DNA from: Allomyces macrogynus ATCC 38327
Lineage: Eukaryota > Blastocladiomycota > Blastocladiomycetes > Blastocladiales > Blastocladiaceae
DNA length: 64,000 nucleotides
Reading direction: 5' to 3'
Assembly (NCBI GenBank): GCA_000151295.1
Contig: GG745362.1
Location: 196,570 to 260,569, forward strand
The position numbers and the translations under genes were made by a program. Shown one piece after another: positions 43,722 to 53,673 of this stretch. Every line of letters starts with the position of its first letter. The first letter of the stretch is position 1. Under the pieces are notes generated by a model. It was not told where the DNA came from. It was given only the letters and a program-made list of their open reading frames with translations, and did not search any database.

Positions 43722-45305
43722 CTACACAGCGACTTGGATTGTAACCATATCCTCAGCGTCGCTCTGAGACCCCATTACTGTACACTCTTGCAGAAGCGGT
43801 GCGTTCTTGCGGATCGCGTCAGTCAATGGGAAAGGCAGCTTGATCACTTTACCACAGCGGTAATGGCTGACAAACTCGAGATGCGTGAGTCGTGGCATAT
43901 GACGTGGGATATGCACTGGCATTTTGCGCTCGTAAAATGGATGGGGGGTAAAGTCCCGCGGATTGAAGGTCAGCGTGGCCGTTTCGAGAACAGGTAACGT
44001 GCACTCTTGCAGAAGCTCCATAAAAGGGGGATCCGTCGAGACCCGCACAAGTGATTTGAACGTGACCTGGGCCGCGAGCGGACTCGGGTCGTCTGGATCG
44101 TCATATCGCATCTTGATAACTCTCGCGTGCAGCTGGGCAAGGTGTGGTAACGCCGCGAGCTGCGTAACCTGACCCCAAGTCAGCCAGGCCCAGACACCGC
44201 TAAGTGTCAACGAGACGAGAGTGAGCAGAGCTCCAAGATCACCGTGAATATTCTCATGACACCTTCCATAAATCGTGAGGTGTTTGACCAACGTGGTTTG
44301 CGAGAGGTCGTACGGTAAAATCCAAGATGCTACTCTTGACGACACAACTGCACTTGTCAGTTTCTGACCGACACCAGTTTCAATGTCGAGCCCAAATCGA
44401 TGCGCGACACGGTGTAAATCTGAAACCGATGCTGTCCAGACGAGATGATGGGCGGTGCGAATCACACCCAAGACACGGAGAAACGCATCACGAGTCGCGA
44501 TGTCCAGATGCGAAATTTCAAGCGCCATGCATTTCGGCAAGCTGGGAAACCCCTTCAGCGGTATGTAGCTAATGCCGATACGACGCAGAGCGAATTTTCG
44601 TGCCCGTGGCAGCGTGACAGCTTGCATACGGCGTGATTCCTTGCGCCCCTTCATATTCGAGGAGTAAACCAAGACGGTGCTGACGTTCTGCGTCACATGT
44701 GGTGCAACAGTGGCGATGACGTAGAGCAAGCCTGGGGTAGTGCACACGAGCGTCCCAATGTTGTTCAGACCAGCAAGGAGCTCCGAAAGCAGAACGGGAG
44801 AACCAAAGCGCTCCGGCTGTTGTTGCTGCTCGGTAAGGTTGTAGGGTTGGTAGATCATCAAACGGCGAATCGAAGTTGCGGGAACAATCATCGCGGTGGC
44901 TGGCAGCAAATCCATGGAGGCCACTTCGGTTGCAACAGCAAGGGGGCGAAGCGCTGCGTCTTCGCCTTGCTTGTGCATTCGCGGCGGAAGGGCAAGGCAA
45001 AGCGTGCCTGATTGCTTATTCGGCCCGACACGAATTGCCCCAAACATTTGCACAAGAGCCTCAGACGCGTGCTTTCGCAGAGTGTGACATGTCTTGGCAA
45101 GGTGAACAAGCGTGCGTGTCTGGGGGTCTATGGCCTCCATGTCACTGACTGTCTCCGAATCGATGGCAATGTGGTCAATGATGGCGCGAAGCACAAGATC
45201 CGGGAGTTCATCGAGCGCTGGAACTTGCTGGACTTGAGTCGTCGCCTTGGCGGCTGGGTCATCATCAGAGGGAGAATTCATATCGGATGCTGCGTCAGAG
45301 AGCAT
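43722..45305 (-). CDS. F-box protein
   Basis: A single-exon gene of 527 codons ending in TAG. The start is taken at 45305 (MLSDAASDMNSPSDDD): the TATA box at 45440-45431 lies about 130 bases upstream, so earlier in-frame ATGs up to 45461 would be in the promoter. An F-box-like motif at about residues 24-75 (LDELPDLVLRAIIDHIAID...LVHLAKTCHTLRKHASEAL) is followed by irregular leucine-rich repeats (LVKHLTIYG, LLTLVSLTLSG, LPHLAQLHARVIKM, MPRLTHLEF). Expected role: substrate recognition in an SCF-type E3 ubiquitin ligase. It is the only intact member among several F-box/LRR-like relics nearby. Confidence 0.75.
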   Translation of the reverse strand: MLSDAASDMNSPSDDDPAAKATTQVQQVPALDELPDLVLRAIIDHIAIDSETVSDMEAIDPQTRTLVHLAKTCHTLRKHASEALVQMFGAIRVGPNKQSGTLCLALPPRMHKQGEDAALRPLAVATEVASMDLLPATAMIVPATSIRRLMIYQPYNLTEQQQQPERFGSPVLLSELLAGLNNIGTLVCTTPGLLYVIATVAPHVTQNVSTVLVYSSNMKGRKESRRMQAVTLPRARKFALRRIGISYIPLKGFPSLPKCMALEISHLDIATRDAFLRVLGVIRTAHHLVWTASVSDLHRVAHRFGLDIETGVGQKLTSAVVSSRVASWILPYDLSQTTLVKHLTIYGRCHENIHGDLGALLTLVSLTLSGVWAWLTWGQVTQLAALPHLAQLHARVIKMRYDDPDDPSPLAAQVTFKSLVRVSTDPPFMELLQECTLPVLETATLTFNPRDFTPHPFYERKMPVHIPRHMPRLTHLEFVSHYRCGKVIKLPFPLTDAIRKNAPLLQECTVMGSQSDAEDMVTIQVAV

Positions 45306-45430
45306 TGCTGCTGCGTGTTGAGGACTGTGGGGTGATGCGTCGGAAGAGCGGGCTTGGTGAATGCAAGAGGGAGGGAGCGGGGTGCCGTGGAGAGCGTGAG
45401 CAATGCTGGACAAGGTGCGGGTCCGCAGGT

Positions 45431-45440
45431 CCTTTATATA
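45431..45440 (-). promoter_or_regulatory. TATA box of the F-box gene
   Basis: TATATAAAGG on the minus strand, about 130 bases upstream of the chosen start at 45305. Confidence 0.5.
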
Positions 45441-45789
45441 CTGGCCCATATCCTTTGACATCGATCATCCAAGTCAGCCAATGGACGATGTGTGACTTGT
45501 GGATGACTTGGAAGGCGACGTAGGTAACTGACATCTGGAGCTGACTGTGCTCCACATCACAGCGCTCGACCTGACCATCAACAGCCCGCAACGGCACGCA
45601 CTGGGCCGTCTGGCACAGGTCGCAAGCGCGTCAGTCCGTATGCTCAAGGGGGAGGGCGGCGGTCATGGTCACGCGATGGAGTTGGATCAGTAGCATATGA
45701 TTGAGCCCAAGGTGCAGGCGGCGGCCACTGAGGACCAGGGCACGAGTGACAAGACTCCCAAGGCCGTGCCAATGTTGCCGCGTCGTTGA

Positions 45790-46263
45790 CCATGGACGCC
45801 AAGTGCACGGGAGTATATAAATTGACTGCCCCGGGCCTTGAAGTAATTGCCAATCATGATCGTGCCAAACGAGCGCTTGTTGCGACGCACGCTCCAGTTC
45901 TGCTGGAACCTGCCACCCAGTAGCGACGGGTCCTGGCGGAATACCTGGTAAATGTCGTACGTGTCGCCATCCGGGATGACCGTGCTGCGGAACTCGCCCG
46001 TGGGGCGTTCGTTGCCCCAGTTGTCGGTGCTGCACGCTCAAGCGAGCCTGCGAGCCAACACTTGCCCATGACAAAGTTGCCGACGTGCCACAACGCCGTG
46101 CATTATGTATTGGCGGGCCCATCCCAACGTCCATGGAGGAATGGCCAGGAACGCCAGCCCAGAACGAGCACCAGAGACCACTACGATCGGAACCGACGCC
46201 GTTCGTGGAGATGGTCTTCCATTGAGCGTGTGCGGTGGTAGTCGAGGAACACGCACAAGCCAT
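45790..46263 (-). pseudogene. GH11 endo-1,4-beta-xylanase pseudogene
   Basis: Minus-strand pieces match glycoside hydrolase family 11 in order: TISTNGVGSDRSGLWCSFWA (the SFW-type N-terminal strand), VGNFVMGKCW (family NFVGGKGW), DNWGNERPTGEF, then DGDTYDIYQVFRQDPSLLGG (family DGGTYDIY...R...PSI.G), NWSVRRNKRSFGTIMIGNYF (family YWSVR..KR.SGTI..GNHF). The pieces need at least two frame changes. The stretch between GKCW and DNWG, which normally carries the YGW strand and the nucleophile Glu region, is almost wholly missing. It cannot be active. The parent enzyme cleaves xylan and would have been secreted, as for a plant-debris decomposer. Confidence 0.7.
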
Positions 46264-46519
46264 TGTTTCAAGACTTCACCAGTGCCCAACACAGTGATCA
46301 CTCCCATGTCGCAGGTGTTGGAACAAAGGCAATTTGCATGCCTATCCGAGGGCGAATGTGATAATATTTGGGCGATTGCACTTCACTCTCAAATATCATA
46401 CTTTCAATTCTCTGACCATTGTGCGGGTTGTCGAACTGACCGCGAAATCGAGGGGCAGAGAAAGACGCAACAATCAAAATTGCGCTCTACTCACATGCGA
46501 CCCAGTGCTCAACTGTATC

Positions 46520-47260
46520 CCCCTTGATTCCCGGCCCATAGAATTCTCCAAATTCTTGGCCAGCTGGAGCGCATAAGGCTTCTGCCATTCGACTCCCCAG
46601 CCATCGTAATATCCAACGCAAAAAGCTCCAAATCATCAGCTTGGTGAGGGCCACGCAAGCCCATTGACTGGTGCCCATGACGGTGGCCGTCACTTTGTAT
46701 GTAGCCAGCACTTTCGACGGCACGTGCAAACGCGCGCGCCTCTGCGGCGTCATTGAACATGCCACGGATCGTCGTCTCCTGCACGTTCGACCAGAGGATT
46801 GTCTGCACGGCCGCGCACTGGCAGTGTTCGCGACATGGCTGGGCGCAAACGTCGCGTCCGGAATCGCAAAGAAGACGGGAGGCCGCGGTGCAGCATGTGC
46901 CGCATGCTCGCCATACTCGGCGCGAACGGCCCTGCAAGAATCCACGCCTTGGACGACCTGGGCGCGATGAAGTCCTTGGCCGCCTGCTTGAGCACGTCAG
47001 CATGGCGCTGCCAGTCGCGCGGCGGCAGGGACAGAAGCTTGTCGACCACCAACTGCGACCACGTGTCGTTGCGTGTGTGCATGACGACTCTGGAGGAGAC
47101 GGGGGGCTGATTGAACGCAACAGGAGTTGGCGGCCAGCGTGCAAACATGGCCGTCAGGCCCACGCCAAGCACCAATTCGGCCCATTGCTCGCTTGTACTC
47201 AGGCAAATTGATGAGCTGCGGCAAGACGAGGTCCTGGACCGCTGGCCACATCGTGGAGCG
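46520..47260 (-). pseudogene. 3' part of alpha-solenoid gene interrupted by element 2
   Basis: Paralogue of 42520-43393: TMWPAVQDLVLPQLINLPEY, then AELVLGVGLTAMFARWPP and later AEYGEHAAHAAPRPPVFFAI, TATVMGTSQWACVALTK in shifted frames. Coding sequence runs right up to the element boundary at 47260/47261 and resumes at 62139. Compared with the paralogue it has a deletion of about 50 bases after LPEYKR (near 47190), so it is damaged beyond the insertion. Confidence 0.55.
47256..47260. repeat. Target-site duplication GAGCG, left
   Basis: GAGCG directly before the element start; the same five bases directly follow the element end (62139-62143). The uninterrupted paralogue has GAGCG once at the matching place (43374-43378 region). 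Confidence 0.85.
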
Positions 47261-48045
47261 TGGCGGGGACCTCGAGGTCCCGCCACATGTGCCCTAGGAC
47301 CCTGGCCTAGGTCCAACCCTAAGTCAAAATGCGGTCCTAGGTCCACGCCGCTCCAGGACCACCCCCTCCATGAACCCCCTCCGCGACCACTTCGATTAAT
47401 GTCTCTGGACATACCCCTGTAAGCCTGGGGACGGGGAACGGTAATCTGGGACCTAGGTCCTCGCCAGTCGGGGAGTGACTTTTGGGGATGTGTACTGCAA
47501 GCAAGTCTGAGAAAGGGTGCTGGGGATGGTTTGACTGGGAAGATGAACCTAGGAACTGGGGTCTGGGACCTAGGTCCACGCGCGGGCAGCGCAGCTGCCT
47601 TGGGGCCAGGGGGTTCGGGGAATGGCTGGGGATGGGTTGGGGAATGTTATGCGAATCCATTATGCGAATTTCTGGGAATGAATACGAATCAATGGCGTTA
47701 TGAAAATTCCTGGGGGCGTTATGCGAATTTCCGGCCTCAGATGGCTCATTATGTGAATTTCTGTGGCTCTGGGACATAGTTGGGCAAACTATGTCCAAGT
47801 GTGTCCACTCCAAATGGCCTCCCAGATAGGTTTTGACACACTGGACACACTGGACAGGGTTGAAAAAATAGATGGCTATAGAAAAAGGGGGGAGAAGATG
47901 TGCACAATCTGCACACATTCCCCTTTTTTTATTTTCTGAACATCAATTGAAGTGTGTCCAGTGTGTCCAGTGTGTCCAATGGGTCTGGGAGGCCATTTAG
48001 AGTGGACACTCTTGGACATAGTTTACCCAACTATGTCCACTGCAC
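47261..48045. repeat. Left terminal inverted repeat of element 2
   Basis: A 785-bp repeat matching the reverse complement of 61468-62138. It starts TGGCGGGGACCTCGAGGTCC, which contains the 16-bp palindrome GGGACCTCGAGGTCCC. It carries several CCTAGG-centred palindromes (GGACCTAGGTCC), GTGTCCA micro-repeats and the palindrome GGACATAGTTTGCCCAACTATGTCC-type words (about 47772 and 48012). It has an extra stretch of about 120 bp (47645-47765) missing in the right copy. Confidence 0.93.
47647..47761. repeat. Iteron-like TTATGCGAATTTC repeats in left TIR only
   Basis: Five occurrences of TTATG(C/T/A)GAAT-type words at 47647, 47659, 47698, 47719 and 47749. All lie inside the stretch that the right TIR lacks. 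They could be replication-protein binding sites, or an insertion or decayed satellite. Confidence 0.55.
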
Positions 48046-48049
48046 TATT

Positions 48050-50380
48050 TTACAAGGCTCTACTCACTGTCATCGTCTGAAAGGTCCATTGCCACTGGAC
48101 CACAATACTCGTACGAGGTAACCTTTTGCCCATCCACCACCTTGCGCTTTCGAATGAAAAGCTTGTCATCACCCACTTGGTTGTGTCCACAGCTTGAGTC
48201 AAGGATACCCCGAGGTGAGTGCTTGACACCACTTGGTGGCCTGGGAAACGCCTCTCAACATACTTCTGGTACATGGAGTAGATGTCCCTGCTGTCCATAA
48301 CCTTCTCTACCTCCACGGCCCGGCCAGGCTCCATGAGGTTCCGCAGGAAGCCCCCATAGTCCACAAACTCCTTGATAAGCGCAGCAACAGGGTCAATGCA
48401 AGCTGCTGCCATGGCATCATGGTCCTCATTCCGTGAGAACTTAGACAGATGATTGCCCTTCAGGTCCAGGTTCATGATGTACGTGAAAATCTTGTTTGCA
48501 TTTGACTTGACAAACTCGGCAAGCTGTTCAAAGTAATCCTCATCACAGCGGTGAATGTTTGAAACCTTGAGGCAAAACACTCAGCGACCAGGTGCTGTAA
48601 GCGGCAGAATCGCTTCGTTGTTCGAGTTAATCATGAAATTGTTCATGTTCTTGGCCACGTCGCGGCGCATGGACTTTTCGTTGATGATAATCTTGTCGTC
48701 CATGGTCATGTTCTTGAGCTTATCAAACATGGACCTGCGCTGCTTGAACCCCACTGCTGGCATCTCATCAAACAACACCAACGACTTTTTCTCGAGCTCT
48801 GAGTTGAACGTCTGCGCAAGGAACTGGTCTGCATTGTTCAGGGTCAGGCACAGCTCCTTTCCAAGCAGATGCTCGGACAATGTCTGGTAGAAGAACCCCT
48901 TGCCAGTCCCCTCAAGACCAGTGATGCACAGGACCACCCCATTGGCTTTGCTCGACGTGAACAGTTCCTGCATCCATTTCAGGACATACGTGTACTCTGT
49001 CTCACGGTTGCTGCAAATGACCTGCAGAATGTAGTCGAGGTATGGTGCAACCTCATCCCGCTCCACATGACAACCCAGATTGGTTGCAGCACACCCCGGG
49101 AAGGCATTGAAATGCTCAATGAAGCATTTCCCAGACTGCTCTCCCCACGTTGGCTTGTGGAAATCGAAAATCCGGGTCTTGACCTGTGGCATGTACTGGC
49201 CAAGGAGGTGATGGATGGTCATACCAACCGTCTCGCCAGGAACTTTGAGCAGCCAGGGGTCATGAATCGACGTGCGGAAATAGTACTTGCCCACATACAA
49301 ATCCTTTCGACAGAATTCGCCCATGTAGCACTTGAGCACCTCCTTGTAGTTTTCCTGGTCATCCTTGTCTTTGAGACGACCAATGTGGTGTTCCACCTTG
49401 AACACCCACTCCTGGTCGTACGATGGTTCCCTTTTCAGAACCTCTGCAACAAACGCCTTGGGGTCATCACAGTGGTCAGGAAAGTCCTTTTCCTGCAGTG
49501 TCGTGTGGTTGTGCACAATTGGCTTCTCTGCCCACTTGACATCAAACCCAGTTTGCTGAACTGTGTGTTGATGCAGTTCCTCGAGAAGCTGCTCATTGAC
49601 GCGTTCGTTTTTGACCAGCATCACGCCATCAAAGCAAAGGACGCTTGGTGCAATGTCACGCTCACGAAAGAACTCAATCGCCTCCATCAGGATGATGCTC
49701 TCTGCCGCTTGAAACACGTTTGCCATGGCTGAGCCCTTGTTGACAACTGAGGCAGAGCACTCCTTTGAGAATTGAACAATGACCGGGTAATCGGCAGCAA
49801 TCTGCGGGTACGCAACATTGTACAGCGTCTTGTGCATCTCCATGAGCTCTGGGTGAAGGCCTTGGGGCGGGTGTTTGGTGAAAATGACACTCAGGAAATT
49901 GGACTTTTCCTTGAGCTTGTACTTGGACAGCGCCTCGTCGCGATTCTCGAGATACAGGTCCAGAGCCTTGCTGTTGAGGTTGTAAACCGACAAGATGGTC
50001 TTGAAAATGGATGGAGCCGCAGCCACCATGTCAATGTCCTGCAGCACACCCGCTGCAAGAGCACTCCGAAAGTCCTTCTTCATCCCCTGCAAAGAAGTAC
50101 TGGTTGCATAGAGACGTCCAAAACGCTTCTCTTGGTTCCGCTTCTTGTTTGTGAAAGAGTAGACAGTCTCCTTGCCCTCCCCATACAACAGGTTGAAGAG
50201 GTTTTGGTAATCCTTGAGCCGCTTCTTAATGTCCTGGGGAACACCCGAGTGCTTCTTGGTAAGGTCCTTGAGCACGTCCATGTTGACAAATTCACGGAGA
50301 ACGACTTGGCGACTGTCATTCATGAGCTTGTCAAGATGAGTCATGGTTTCCTTGAGCTGAGGCGAGATTGTGTTCTGCAT
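48050..50380 (-). CDS. Replication protein: TVpol domain plus superfamily 3 helicase
   Basis: 776 residues if the TGA at 48583-48581 is read through; the frame ends in TAA at 48050. N-terminal half: family A-related TVpol signatures GRLYA (88-92), DIDMVAAAP (115-123) and VLCFDGVMLV (248-257). C-terminal half: FNAFPGC (424-430), Walker A GLEGTGKG (488-495), Walker B LVLFDEMP (534-541), motif C FMINSNN (582-588). This fusion is the replication hallmark of PLVs and many virophages. The TGA is codon 600, directly after TAPGR and before VFCLKVSN, where SF3 helicases have an R-R-aromatic-x-V/F strand, so Trp fits. About 176 residues follow, so truncation there would remove the helicase end. Confidence 0.9.
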
Positions 50381-50507
50381 TGTTCCTTACTTTTGGAATG
50401 AGAAAAAAAGAGAAGATATGCACGAGATTAAATGCATTTGAACGCATCGATAATCCAGTCATGTTGCAAATTAAGTCCTGAAGTTTACAAATTGGTACCG
50501 AGCAAAG

Positions 50508-51224
50508 ATGGACGAAATCCGCCAACATACCAAGGAACTATTCTGGTGTGCAAAGCCTGGAAAGCAAAATCCACCCAAGTCACCAGAATGGCTTGTAGAC
50601 CAGCTCTCTGCCTTGTTGGATATGCCAGTGAGAGAGGTTGAGCTGAAAATACAGCTTCGAATCCTACTTCAAGGCTTTGAACACGTCGGGCACCACAAAA
50701 AACAGCCAGATGAGGATTTGACATGTCTTTGTGGAATTCATGTCAATGAAGTGTGGATTGTGGGGAATGGCCCAGTGAAAATTGGGATTGGGACAACATG
50801 CATTAACCGAATTGATGAAGCCATGGGTAAAAAGATTAATAAACTAATCAAAATACGTGAGCGGCGGACATTTGACTGTGCGCCCTGTGGAAGGCGCCAT
50901 CTGAAAACACAAGGATGTCCACTCGACAAGAAGCCAGTCCAGATTCAAACACGAATCCCGAGTCCACCGCCAGCCTACTCTCCAATGCCTCCAGTGAAAT
51001 TGTGTGTCAAATGCTCAAAACCAAATTCGACAAAGTACGCAACATGTCAGCCATGCATGCAAAAAGCAAAGCATTGCGCAACAAAAGGATGTCCCAAACT
51101 CGTGTTCAAGGAGGGTCACCAGATTTGCTATCACTGCCACAATCAGGCGTCAGGTCCCACAAAACAGTGTCGCTGTGGCAAAATCATCAAGGCGACCTAC
51201 AACACTTGCTTCCTTTGTAAGTAA
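50508..51224 (+). CDS. Cysteine-rich zinc-binding protein
   Basis: A 238-aa protein divergent from the replication gene across a 127-bp shared promoter region. Residues about 75-105 hold CLCGIHVNEVWIVGNGP and IGTTCI, a zinc motif (CxCG...C) seen in several large-virus proteins. CAPCGRRH follows, then after a Pro-rich linker the C-terminal third has repeated Cys pairs (CVKC, CQPC, CATKGC, CYHC, CRCG, CFLC), four or more probable zinc ribbons. Likely a nucleic-acid-binding or transcription-related protein; no named family. The frame is intact and ends in TAA. Confidence 0.7.
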   Translation: MDEIRQHTKELFWCAKPGKQNPPKSPEWLVDQLSALLDMPVREVELKIQLRILLQGFEHVGHHKKQPDEDLTCLCGIHVNEVWIVGNGPVKIGIGTTCINRIDEAMGKKINKLIKIRERRTFDCAPCGRRHLKTQGCPLDKKPVQIQTRIPSPPPAYSPMPPVKLCVKCSKPNSTKYATCQPCMQKAKHCATKGCPKLVFKEGHQICYHCHNQASGPTKQCRCGKIIKATYNTCFLCK

Positions 51225-51280
51225 TTCTCAAACGCGTTTGGACCTAGGATTTTTTTTCTTGTCCTAGGATAAACAAAAAC

Positions 51281-52438
51281 ATGGAACAGATTCTTCAGCA
51301 GCTTCTTGAGGGACAGGCTATCATGCTGAACCACATTGCCCATCTTGAACGTGGTGTTACAGTCATGACACAATTCGTTGTATGATTCCAGACAGCCATG
51401 GGTGTGAAAGTCGAGGAACCACTTGAGGAACCACTTGAGGACCAGCCCAAGGAGGTTATCGAGCTGCCTGTTGGCGATTCAGAATCAGAGATTGTAATTC
51501 AGGAACACAAACCACTCGAGGAATTTGTTTTCAAACCGCTCCTCAAGGAGTATGTCCATGATGCCAATGACAAGCCGTGCGAAAAAGCCACCAAGAAGCG
51601 CCGCAAAAACATGCTGACGTGGTTCAAGGGCAATGTGTCGCAGATGAAGGGGAGTGAGGGGCTTGACATTGTTGCTGAATGGTCACGGCGGTTCGACCTG
51701 ATGAACGTGCATCAGCTCAAGAACACGGCTGCTGCCTTGAACAGCATCAAGCTCTCTGGAAAGCGTTTTTCGAACATGGACATTGAGGACCTCCACCACC
51801 AGTGCCATGAGCGGTGCAAAACCAAGGACAAGATGACCAGTGTGCTCAATGCAAAGAAGCCCCTGGTGGTGTCCCTCGACCAGTGCAAAGCCTATGCAGC
51901 AACTGTCCCTGTCCAGCTACTGCCAGACGGCCTTCTGGCCATTTTCATTTCAGCTGCTGTGGGCCTGAGGTGTGACCCAGTGTACCTGACATGTGCCAAG
52001 ACCGATGACTACCCCTACCTCGAAGTTGAGGGTGAGCACACATGGATGCATGGCCCAATTATGAGTGAAAAGGCCAAGGACAAGGGGTACCGCATCAATG
52101 TGCTCATTGGCCCAGCATTTGCCAGCCACATTGCCGCCAGTGTCCAGGAGTGGGCCAAAACAGGTCAGAAATTTGTTTTCGCCAATTTGGTGGACGATGA
52201 CAAGGACAAGAGCTTTGACTGCTATTCAAGACTTATCCGCACAGCATCACAGAACATCCCAGAACTGAATGGCGCGAGTACTGTCGATTTCCACAAGGCT
52301 CATGTGACCCACGACCTGGGCCTGTACAAGCGCAATGCCATGACCTATGAGGAGCTCAATGCCCAGTTCTCTGCGCATGGCTGTGCTGGACCATTACTAC
52401 CACCCAGACGTGGAATAGATTTTGTTGAGTACTTGTAA
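51281..52438 (+). CDS. Possible tyrosine-recombinase-like protein, with in-frame TGA
   Basis: Starts at ATG 51281 after a strong promoter-like motif (eight T, CTTG, then ATAAACAAAAAC). Codon 35 is TGA (51383-51385); reading continues in frame through MGVKVEEPLEE to TAA, 385 residues. An N-terminal coil (EQILQQLLEGQA), acidic repeats and a basic helical part are followed by a region resembling tyrosine recombinases: SAAVGLRCDPVYLT (box I Arg), DFHKAHVTHDLG (box II-like), AQFSAHGCAG (box III-like) and a C-terminal Tyr (FVEYL). The catalytic set is not clearly complete, so the function is tentative; the gene itself is well supported. Five bases separate it from the integrase. Confidence 0.6.
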
Positions 52439-52443
52439 TAAAG

Positions 52444-53673
52444 ATGGCCAAGAAGCAGTCCAAGGAACAGGACCACAGCAATGACCCAAATTGCCAGCCA
52501 TTGAGCGCACCCCAAGAGCTCTTCCTGAAACGGCTGTTTTATGAGCGTTTCCCGGGTGCAGGATACCATGCATTGTACGAGGCAGTCATGCGTGAGACCC
52601 CATCGACCCTCCCACACATTTACCGCAACCAGGTTCAGGAATGGCTGAACACACAGGAGCTGTACCAGTGCAACAAGCAGCCCCCTCCCAAACGCAACAG
52701 TCGGCGCATCCAGGCCACCTCTGTTTTGCATGTCTACCAGATGGACCTCATTGACATGGGCAAAGGCCATGTGTGGAATGGCTTTCGCTATATTTTGAAC
52801 GTGGTAGATGCAGCCAGTCAAAAGCTGTTCCTGGAGCCACTCAAGAAAAAGACAGAGGACACAGTGTACCTTGCATTCAAGAAAATCGCCAAGAATGAGC
52901 ACTTTGGGAACAAGCCAACCATCCACATGGACAATGGTGCTGAATTTGCTGCATTGAAACACGACCCAAACATTCGATGTGTGCTGGGCAAGCCCCACGT
53001 ACCCATGGGCCAGGGCATGGTCGAATCGCTGAACAAACAGGTGCGGCGTTATGTCAACATGTATCTGCAGCAAGGCTACAAGGACTGGCCCATGGCTATC
53101 CCTCGCTTCCAGGACTCGCTGAATTCCTTGTCACAGAAAGGCACTGGCGGTCTGTCAGCCAATGAGGCCCATGGGATGCCCAAGGAAGAGTCCAAGGTGT
53201 ATTTTGAGGAACTGAAAGCAAAGAGAAAGCGCAATGACGACCCGCTCAATGACAGTTTGCTGCCACTCAGCACCACTGTGCGCTACTGATTGCCATACAA
53301 GAGTCAGCTAGAGCAGAAGAACAAGCCCACATACAGTGCCACGCTCCACACCATTGTCCAGCATCAAAAAGGCACGGGCATCAGCAGTCCCTTGTACAAA
53401 ATTGCAGACATGCCTCAGTGGTACAATGCCAGCGATTTGCAGGTCATCAAAAAGGTCGAGGCATATGAATGTGAGAAGCAGCCTGCAGTGCAGCGCATCA
53501 AGAACACTTTGAATGTGGTCATGGTCCCAGCAGAGCAAGTCCTGAGGCACTCAGAGCGTCTTCGCAACAAGCAAGTGCAAGAGGAGACACCAGAGCCCAT
53601 CCCAGAGCCAGAAGAAGAGGAGCCATTTGTGCCACGTCGCTCAAAGCATATCCAGAATAGGTTAGTGCAATAG
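52444..53673 (+). CDS. Retroviral-type (rve) DDE integrase
   Basis: 409 residues with TGA codon 282 (53287-53289) read through; ends in TAG. An N-terminal helical region is followed by a core with catalytic candidates D101 (YQMDLIDM), D163 (IHMDNGAEF) and E194 (GQGMVESLNKQ), the standard order of the rve fold, with a spacing of 30 residues between the second Asp and the Glu. After the TGA the frame continues 127 codons (PYKSQLEQKNKPTYSATLHT onward) in the expected C-terminal DNA-binding position and ends PRRSKHIQNRLVQ. It should cut the TG/CA ends and join them with a short stagger, matching the 5-bp duplication. The 3' end overlaps the convergent fibre gene by 12 bases. Confidence 0.9.

Noticed and set aside
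47337..47918. 193-codon minus frame in the left TIR, mirrored by a 260-codon frame in the right TIR (61483-62265)
   Set aside because: They are the same inverted repeat read twice. The peptide is low-complexity Pro/Gly sequence from palindromes and micro-repeats, and the frame runs past the element end into host DNA.
47820..48040. GTGTCCA micro-repeats in the TIR as a CRISPR-like array
   Set aside because: Units are 9-10 bp, directly adjacent and without spacers; simple tandem repeats within an inverted repeat.
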